From Planococcus maitriensis (lineage in GTDB: Bacteria > Bacillota > Bacilli > Bacillales_A > Planococcaceae), in contig NZ_QLZQ01000004.1 in assembly GCF_003289925.1 (NCBI RefSeq), forward strand, positions 62,001 through 126,000: 64,000 nt of DNA, in the 5' to 3' direction. Made by a program: the position numbers and the translations under genes. Shown in pieces: positions 57,510 to 64,000 of this stretch (the stretch's first letter is position 1; each line of letters opens with the position of its first letter). The notes below the pieces were generated by a model. It saw only the letters and a program-made list of their open reading frames with translations, did no database searches and was not told the origin of the DNA.

Positions 57510-58496
57510 TTACGAACCAAGAAGCGCTTCATCAAATGCAAACAAGGCTTCATTGATTTCAAAGATATTGTATTGTTCCCGCTCAATGAAATAACGGACG
57601 ATCAAGTCGAATTTATGGCTGTTCGACAAGCGGTAGCCCGCCGTCCCGAGCAGTTCCTCCGTCTCGTCGAGATCCAGTTCGAGCGCGATCGCAAACGCCA
57701 GGATGGTCTTTTTCTTCGGCGTGTAGCCTGGGGAGTTTCTGATTTTGGAAAACAGCTTCTTGTCGAGATTCGCCTTTTTATAGGTCTCGGCATCGGTCAT
57801 GCCTCGGTCGTCTATGAACCTGAACAGACGCTTCGAAAAGGATTCGTCCAGCTCTTCCAAGAACTCTTCGAGGCTCAGTTCCTGTTCCAGCACTTCTTTC
57901 AGTTCGTACATCGGGATTTCCAGTGGCTGCTGGTCGCGATAACGGACAGCCCTTTCTTCCAAGACCTCGGCTTCCTGTTCATCGATGAACGCTTCAATCG
58001 ATTCGTAAAGCTTCTGGCTGATGCCGAACGACTGCTTGTCCAAGACGACCAGATAGACATCCATATCGTGCTCGTTCAAAAATTCCTCGATTTCTTCCGT
58101 CGCGACCCGCAGCGCCGGTTCTTTCGGATAGCCGAAGATGCCGGTCGAAATGAGCGGAAAAGCGAGCGACTCACAGCCAAGCTCTGCTGCAAGTTCCAGC
58201 GAGTTGCGGTAGCAATTGCGCAGCAAGGCTTCCTCGTCGCGCCCGCCGCCTTCCCATACCGGGCCGACCGTATGGATGATGTACTTTGCATCCAGGTCGA
58301 ATCCGCCGGTATGTACCGCTTCACCGACCGCGCAATGGCCGATCCGGCCGCACGCCTCTTGCAGCTGCTTCGGCCCCGCTGCCCGGAAAATCGCCCCGCA
58401 TACGCCGCCGCCCATCTTCAGGCTCGAGTTGGCGGCATTGACGATAGCGTCGGTTGTCATTTTGGTGATGTCGTTGCGCACGATTTGCAGTGGCAT
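57510..58496 (-). CDS. Macro domain protein with helical C-terminal extension
   Basis: 328 residues. The macro domain (about 1-165) has the ADP-ribose loops DAIVNAANSSLKMGGGVCGAI and LISTGIFGYPKEPA, as in O-acetyl-ADP-ribose / mono-ADP-ribosyl hydrolases. Residues about 205-328 form a separate helical domain (FSKRLFRFIDDRGMTD, NLDKKLFSKIRNSPGYTPKKKTILA, LDLDETEELLGTAGY) that looks like an XRE-type helix-turn-helix. This fused form occurs in other Firmicutes. Target unknown; arr, another ADP-ribose gene, is 28 kb away. Confidence 0.88.
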   Translation of the reverse strand: MPLQIVRNDITKMTTDAIVNAANSSLKMGGGVCGAIFRAAGPKQLQEACGRIGHCAVGEAVHTGGFDLDAKYIIHTVGPVWEGGGRDEEALLRNCYRNSLELAAELGCESLAFPLISTGIFGYPKEPALRVATEEIEEFLNEHDMDVYLVVLDKQSFGISQKLYESIEAFIDEQEAEVLEERAVRYRDQQPLEIPMYELKEVLEQELSLEEFLEELDESFSKRLFRFIDDRGMTDAETYKKANLDKKLFSKIRNSPGYTPKKKTILAFAIALELDLDETEELLGTAGYRLSNSHKFDLIVRYFIEREQYNIFEINEALFAFDEALLGS

Positions 58497-58552
58497 GTGC
58501 TCATCCCCTCCCTGTCTTCATTCTCTTTTCTTCTATAGTACCTGATTGCTTT

Positions 58553-58768
58553 GTCCCTGTGCACCACACAATTCCGGGCGTGAAACTTGCCGGAAAGCGA
58601 GGTGCAGCGTGGGGTTTCTCTTGGGCGTCGGGATTTTTGTCCCTGTGCGCCACACAATTCACGCATCAAAAACACCCGACAGCCACTCGCTGCCAGGTGT
58701 GAGAATGCATAAAGCATAAATTGTAGTGAATAGTCAGAATCGTTTAGAATTGTTTCGTGCACAGGGAC
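58553..58768. repeat. Repeat cluster D: three 21-bp cores, two minus and one plus
   Basis: Minus-direction cores at 58553-58573 and 58639-58659 (86 bp apart), plus-direction core at 58748-58768, two bases from the glpK stop. Confidence 0.85.
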
Positions 58769-58769
58769 A

Positions 58770-60266
<1,497 letters not shown>

Positions 60267-60344
60267 CTATTCCTCCCCAATTGGTTTTGATTCCCGCCGA
60301 GACCCTGCTCCGGTACTTCTTTTTTATTAATTAACAGCCGTGGA

Positions 60345-60414
60345 AAAGCCCATAAAAAAATCCGCAATCAATGACAGCCCTCCTTGATAGAAGGACTCAT
60401 TAATGTGCGAATCT
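60345..60414 (-). terminator. glpK leader hairpin, possible GlpP antitermination target
   Basis: Minus strand: GATTCGCACATTAATGA pairs with TCATTGATTGCGGAT around a GTCCTTCTATCAAGGAGGGC centre, then TTTTTT. A GGAGACCCGG block lies just upstream. The layout resembles the glycerol antiterminator-controlled glp leaders of Bacillus. It lies in the 330-base gap 60264-60593. Confidence 0.65.
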
Positions 60415-60464
60415 CCGGGTCTCCAACACAGCTCTTAACTTGTTATCTCTAAGGTATACATAAA

Positions 60465-60478
60465 AGAAAGCGCTGTCA
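60465..60478 (+). promoter_or_regulatory. cre-like site upstream of glpK
   Basis: AGAAAGCGCTGTCA, one mismatch (first base) to the cre consensus. Consistent with CcpA repression of glycerol use. Confidence 0.6.
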
Positions 60479-60520
60479 ACTTATTATCTGAACATTTGTG
60501 TAAATTTTGCATTTACACAG

Positions 60521-60567
60521 AGAAAAAGCAGGGCCCTGCATGAATTCGCTGCAAAGCCCCGCTTAGA
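60521..60567 (-). terminator. Terminator of the PfpI-type gene
   Basis: Minus strand: AGCGGGGC...GCAGGGCCCTGCT folding, then TTTT; the palindrome GCAGGGCCCTGC lies at its base. Confidence 0.65.
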
Positions 60568-60593
60568 ATGAAGATGGCATGGCCATCCATCAT

Positions 60594-61262
60594 TTATTGT
60601 TTTTTCTTATCCAAAGCCTTCACCAATTCCTCAGCCAATGCTTCGGATGCGAACGGGTCGCGGCCCGTCAGCAATTGTTCATTGCCCCATACCACTTTTT
60701 CGTCAGCGGTATACTTGGCCACTTCGCTCATCTTGCCTTCCAGGCTGAACGGCAGGATTTCCGGCAGCCCTTCCGGTTCGACGGCTTCCGGATATCCGGT
60801 GACGTCCAGTCCAGCGATGATGCTCTGGCCGTCTGGGCGTTTCGTCCAGATCAATGGAGCCGGCCCGTGGCAGACAGCCGAGACGATATTGCCCTTGTCG
60901 TAAACGGCATTGATGATTCCGTGAAGCGTTTCGTCTTCCGCGAGGTCATACATTGCCCCGTGGCCGCCAACGATAAACACTGCATCGTATTCTTCCGGGT
61001 TTACGTCCGACAGTTTTTTCGTATTGTCGGCAAGGCCGGATTCGTACATTTTCTTGTACTTGCCTTCGGGGTCATACTCTTCGCTCAAGCTCGCCTGGTC
61101 GATCGTCGGCTTGCCGCCTTTCGGTGAAGCAAGGTCCAATTGATGGCCCGCATTCTCCAACACTTCCATCGGCGCGAACAATTCTTCGCCCCACCAGCCG
61201 GTTTCGTAATTATTTTCTGCGTCCTTATGTCCGCTTGATAACACTGCTAATACTTTAGCCAT
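60594..61262 (-). CDS. DJ-1/PfpI superfamily protein (type 1 glutamine amidotransferase-like)
   Basis: 222 residues. Nucleophile elbow with Cys in IVSAVCHGPAPL (about 127-138), GGHGAMYDLAED just before it, and ETGWWGEELFAPMEVLENAGH near the N-terminus as in Hsp31/HchA-like chaperone-glyoxalases. Members act on damaged proteins, methylglyoxal or related stress products. GGAGGAAC precedes the ATG, and a sigma-B-type promoter lies about 40 bases upstream. Confidence 0.9.
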   Translation of the reverse strand: MAKVLAVLSSGHKDAENNYETGWWGEELFAPMEVLENAGHQLDLASPKGGKPTIDQASLSEEYDPEGKYKKMYESGLADNTKKLSDVNPEEYDAVFIVGGHGAMYDLAEDETLHGIINAVYDKGNIVSAVCHGPAPLIWTKRPDGQSIIAGLDVTGYPEAVEPEGLPEILPFSLEGKMSEVAKYTADEKVVWGNEQLLTGRDPFASEALAEELVKALDKKKQ

Positions 61263-61300
61263 TGATAGTTCCTCCTCTGAAAATCATTCTGACACTAGTT

Positions 61301-61326
61301 GTTCCCGAATGTTTTCACGTCTAAAC
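61301..61326 (-). promoter_or_regulatory. Sigma-B-type promoter of the PfpI-type gene
   Basis: Minus strand: GTTTAG (61326-61321), 14-base spacer, GGGAAC (61306-61301). PfpI-like stress proteins are sigma-B members in Bacillus. Confidence 0.6.
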
Positions 61327-61358
61327 AAACTTGCAATTCCCACAAATCCAGCCTTCTT

Positions 61359-62174
61359 TCATTCCGAAGCAGACTCTTTCAAGAACAGCGCATTGCCGTT
61401 TTTAATGAATCTCCATACGGCTGCCGCCAGGAAAACGGTGATTCCCGCTAGCAGCACGCCCTGGATGACCGAAGCCATCGACGGATCGAGCCGGCCGTTC
61501 GCGTACGAGCTATAGATGCCGAAAAAGGCCCAGGCGAGCGGAACCGGAAACGCGGCGTTCTTGAAGCGCGACAAGTAGAACAGCACAAACGCGATGGCGA
61601 TCCCGAGGACGATGATGGTCCACACCGAATCCGAAATGCCGAAGCCGTTCCATTCCAGCTGCACCAACCACAGCGAGATGTTGACGATCGTCGCGATGAA
61701 CACCCAGCCGCCGTATAACGTGAACGCAAGTCCCGCCAGCGTCGACGGAAACTCAGAGCGGTGTTTGTAAATCCGTTCGACAATGAACAGCAAGGAAAAC
61801 AACAGCCCCAAGATCAACAAGGTCGAGATGCCAAGCGCTTCATACGAAAACGCGACGATCCAGCCCATATTGAACAGCGAACTCGCTAGGAACAGCGGCG
61901 AAATCAACAGCACCAACCGGCTGACCTTATCGTCCTTTCGTTTGATGAATAAATAGACGAGCGTCACCAGCACGAGCGTGTAAATGACGCCCCAAATCGA
62001 AAACGTGAACGGCGCCGGCGATATGAGCGTCAGGTATTTATCCGAAATGTCTTTTTGCGTATTGCCGTTAAAGAACCCCGACGAGCCGAGGTAATTGACC
62101 CCAAGCGTCGCAAAATACGCAACCAGGTTCAAGATCGCAAACAACTGGGTTTTCTTCAATGTGCTTTCATCCAT
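61359..62174 (-). CDS. TspO/MBR-like tryptophan-rich membrane protein
   Basis: 271 residues with about eight TM helices, longer than the classic five-helix TspO (about 160). PAPFTFSIWGVIYTLVLVTLVYL and WIVAFSYEALG are the TspO-type W-rich helices; VPLAWAFFGIYSSYANG and a SMASVIQGVLLAG end follow. Such long TspO-like proteins are annotated as tryptophan-rich sensory proteins; ligands (tetrapyrroles, sterols) are inferred from family. ATG at 62174 with AAAGGATG nine bases upstream. Confidence 0.82.
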   Translation of the reverse strand: MDESTLKKTQLFAILNLVAYFATLGVNYLGSSGFFNGNTQKDISDKYLTLISPAPFTFSIWGVIYTLVLVTLVYLFIKRKDDKVSRLVLLISPLFLASSLFNMGWIVAFSYEALGISTLLILGLLFSLLFIVERIYKHRSEFPSTLAGLAFTLYGGWVFIATIVNISLWLVQLEWNGFGISDSVWTIIVLGIAIAFVLFYLSRFKNAAFPVPLAWAFFGIYSSYANGRLDPSMASVIQGVLLAGITVFLAAAVWRFIKNGNALFLKESASE

Positions 62175-62294
62175 AATGGTTTCATCCTTTCGAAAGATAA
62201 TAGTCCCTTGGCGAGATATATCTCTTTCCTCTTGTCTTCCCGATTTTCCCAGTTGGTGAACCGGTTTTCCGGAATGAATCGCATGGATCTTGTG

Positions 62295-62488
62295 AATTGT
62301 GCCGTGCACAGGGGCGTTTCAACTGGGAAATGCCGCCACCTCAAGCTTTTTGGCACTGGAATTGTGTGGTGCACAGGTACAGCACGACTTTTCCCATCCG
62401 CGAATTGTGTGGCGCACAGGGACGTTCCGCTACCGAAATGCCGCTATATCAAGGTTTCCGCCTCCCGAATTGTGTGCTGCACAGGGAC
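62295..62488 (+). repeat. Repeat cluster E: four direct 21-bp cores
   Basis: Cores at 62295-62315, 62360-62380, 62403-62423 and 62468-62488; spacings 65, 43 and 65 bp. The stretches between the first/second and third/fourth cores share GAAATGCCGC and TCAAG, so the true unit is about 65 bp. They fill the 328-base gap 62175-62502. Confidence 0.88.
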
Positions 62489-62502
62489 AATACACTGCCT
62501 CC

Positions 62503-64000
62503 CTACCCCTTCACCCCAGCTCTCAGCCATTTCGCCGTCAACGTGTCCGCTTCGAGCATCTCCTGCGGCGTGCCTTCAAACAGCACTTCGCCGCCTTTTT
62601 TGCCGCCGCCCGGGCCCATTTCGATTACCCAGTCGCTCGCTGCGATCATGTTCAAATTGTGCTCGATGAGGATGACCGAATTGCCTCTATCGACCAGCCG
62701 TTGGAAGACGTCCAATAGATGCGCATTGTCTCGCGCATGCAAGCCGAGGGAAGGTTCGTCCAATAAATAGATCTGCCCTTCTTTTTTCAGGTGGCTCGCG
62801 AGCTTCAGGCGCTGCACTTCGCCCCCGCTTAGCGAACCCGTCGTTTGCCCAAGTGTCAGGTAGCCCAAGCCGACGTCTTTTAACGTATCCACTTTTTTGA
62901 CGATTTTCGGCATTTCCAAATACTCGTTCGTTTCGTCGATCGTCAGCTCCAGGATTTCCACAATGTTTTTTCCTTTGTAGCGGTACGACAAGGCTTCATC
63001 TGAATACCGGGTGCCCTTGCATGCTTCACAGGTCACCGTCACGGGATCCGCAAACGCGACGTTCGGCGTGGTGATGCCTTTGCCCTCACATACCGGGCAG
63101 GCGCCCAATGAATTAAAGCTGAACAAGCCCGCCGGCTGTCCGGTTTGTTTGGCGAGAATCGACCGGATGTCGCTCATGATGCCCATATACGTCGCGAGCG
63201 TCGAGCGGCTGGATGTGCCGATGCTGCTTTGGCCGACCGCAATCGTTTCGGGGTAGTTGCCGGTAAAGGCACCGAACATCAATGAACTTTTCCCGGAACC
63301 GGAAACGCCGCATACCGAGACGAGCGCATTCTGCGGAATTTCCACGCTGACATTTTTCAAATTATTATCGGATGCGTTTTCGATCGAAAACGTATTTTCC
63401 GCTGTTCTCGGCTGTTCATTCACCGTCACGGTATGGTCCAAATCCGTGATGGCGGAAGCTTTCTTCAAGCCTTCCTGCCCGCCTTGATACACCACTTCAC
63501 CGCCGCCTCTCCCAGCAGACGGCCCCATTTCGATGATTTCATCCGCCGTTTTGATGACCGCCAGATTGTGTTCGATGACGACCACGGTATTGTAATTGTC
63601 CCGCAAACTTTCGAGCATATGCGTCAACATATCGATTTCCTCCGGATGCAACCCGGCACTCGGCTCGTCAAAAATATAGGTGATGTTGTTGAGGCTGCTG
63701 CCGAGGTGGCGCGCGATTTTCACGCGCTGCGCTTCGCCGCCCGACAAAGTGCCCATCTTGCGCGACAGGCTCAAATAGCCGAGCCCCAAGCCGACCAGCT
63801 GCTTCACGCCCGGATGCGCCTGCTGGGCAATCGACTTGCCGATCGGGTCGTCGACCTTCTCCAGCTCCCCGAGCAGCTCCGTCAATTCCAGGCGGGCGTA
63901 ATGGGCGATGTTCAAGCCATTGATTTTGCACTCCAGCACTCTCGGATTGAGTCCCGAACCTTCACAAACCGGGCACGGCGTACGCGTCGTCAACGCCAAG
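62503..64000 (-). CDS. UvrA-like ABC ATPase, C-terminal two-thirds (5' end beyond window)
   Basis: At least 498 residues visible; the start is outside the right edge. An ABC signature LSGGEAQRVKIARHL and Walker B YIFDEPSAGLHP close domain 1. Domain 2 has Walker A GVSGSGKSSLMF, a zinc module CPVCEGKG...CEACKG, signature LSGGEVQRLKLASHL and Walker B YLLDEPSLGLHARD. Length and the compact middle fit the shorter UvrA2-type (drug-resistance/damage-tolerance) group rather than full excinuclease UvrA, but the missing N-terminus prevents a firm call. No uvrB next to it. Confidence 0.85.
   Translation of the reverse strand, partial: LALTTRTPCPVCEGSGLNPRVLECKINGLNIAHYARLELTELLGELEKVDDPIGKSIAQQAHPGVKQLVGLGLGYLSLSRKMGTLSGGEAQRVKIARHLGSSLNNITYIFDEPSAGLHPEEIDMLTHMLESLRDNYNTVVVIEHNLAVIKTADEIIEMGPSAGRGGGEVVYQGGQEGLKKASAITDLDHTVTVNEQPRTAENTFSIENASDNNLKNVSVEIPQNALVSVCGVSGSGKSSLMFGAFTGNYPETIAVGQSSIGTSSRSTLATYMGIMSDIRSILAKQTGQPAGLFSFNSLGACPVCEGKGITTPNVAFADPVTVTCEACKGTRYSDEALSYRYKGKNIVEILELTIDETNEYLEMPKIVKKVDTLKDVGLGYLTLGQTTGSLSGGEVQRLKLASHLKKEGQIYLLDEPSLGLHARDNAHLLDVFQRLVDRGNSVILIEHNLNMIAASDWVIEMGPGGGKKGGEVLFEGTPQEMLEADTLTAKWLRAGVKG

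Overview
The window looks like a chromosomal segment of a Gram-positive, moderately high-GC member of the Bacillales, most likely Planococcus or a close Planococcaceae relative. The clues are a 4,4'-diapo-carotenoid oxidase (CrtP type), Bacillus-style ribosome binding sites, SAM-I riboswitches, a GlcT/RAT-controlled ptsG, cre sites and sigma-B-type promoters. No rRNA, tRNA, CRISPR array, prophage or intact transposase gene was seen. The genus is inferred; no species marker is present.

Region by region. 1-4.1 kb: edge of a sigma-B-type stress gene, a nucleotide-sugar-epimerase-like SDR, an SRPBCC protein, an MgtC-family membrane protein and a PH-domain protein. 4.1-14.4 kb: a ten-gene minus-strand operon encoding a two-component FAD-type phenol (aromatic) hydroxylase, catechol 2,3-dioxygenase and the whole dehydrogenase branch of the meta-cleavage pathway to pyruvate and acetyl-CoA. 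It ends in its own regulator, a DmpR/MopR-like phenol-sensing domain joined to a PucR-type DNA-binding domain. A perfect cre site and a 22-bp-spaced direct repeat lie upstream. 14.5-28 kb: oligopeptide-type binding proteins, a PadR/DUF1700-DUF4097/DUF2207 envelope module, an orphan GAF-PAS histidine kinase, a small protein kinase, a peptidase-like hydrolase, an aspartate dehydrogenase and an AIM24 protein. 28-36.5 kb: aldo/keto reductase with a sigma-B-type promoter, rifampin ADP-ribosyltransferase (arr), aquaporin, small membrane proteins, a chimeric DUF4097/histidine-kinase remnant, a cytochrome P450, CrtP and a methyltransferase. 36.7-44 kb: SAM riboswitch plus MetE-like methyltransferase, an orphan TRAP binding protein, and a GbsR-like regulator/M20 amidohydrolase/binding-protein operon with a perfect inverted-repeat operator candidate. 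44.5-51.5 kb: GlcT, PtsG, an EEP-family hydrolase, a Gfo/Idh/MocA oxidoreductase and a CstA-type transporter. 51.5-53.9 kb: an AT-rich two-gene islet, a NERD nuclease-TM-TPR-LprI-like fusion with a DUF1643 protein, the best candidate here for an undescribed system. 54-64 kb: a vWA protein, a second SAM riboswitch driving a polar amino-acid ABC transporter, a macro-domain protein, GlpK, a PfpI-type protein with a sigma-B-type promoter, a TspO-like protein and the edge of a UvrA-like ATPase.

How it works together. The catabolic operon is probably phenol-induced and glucose-repressed. GlcT/PtsG and the cre sites at the phenol operon and glpK fit one carbon-control network. Two SAM riboswitches link methionine synthesis and uptake. 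Three sigma-B-type promoters mark a general stress regulon. A degenerate ~65-bp intergenic repeat with a 21-bp core (consensus AATTGTGTGGTGCACAGGGAC) occurs in five clusters (15 cores counted by eye), always outside genes.
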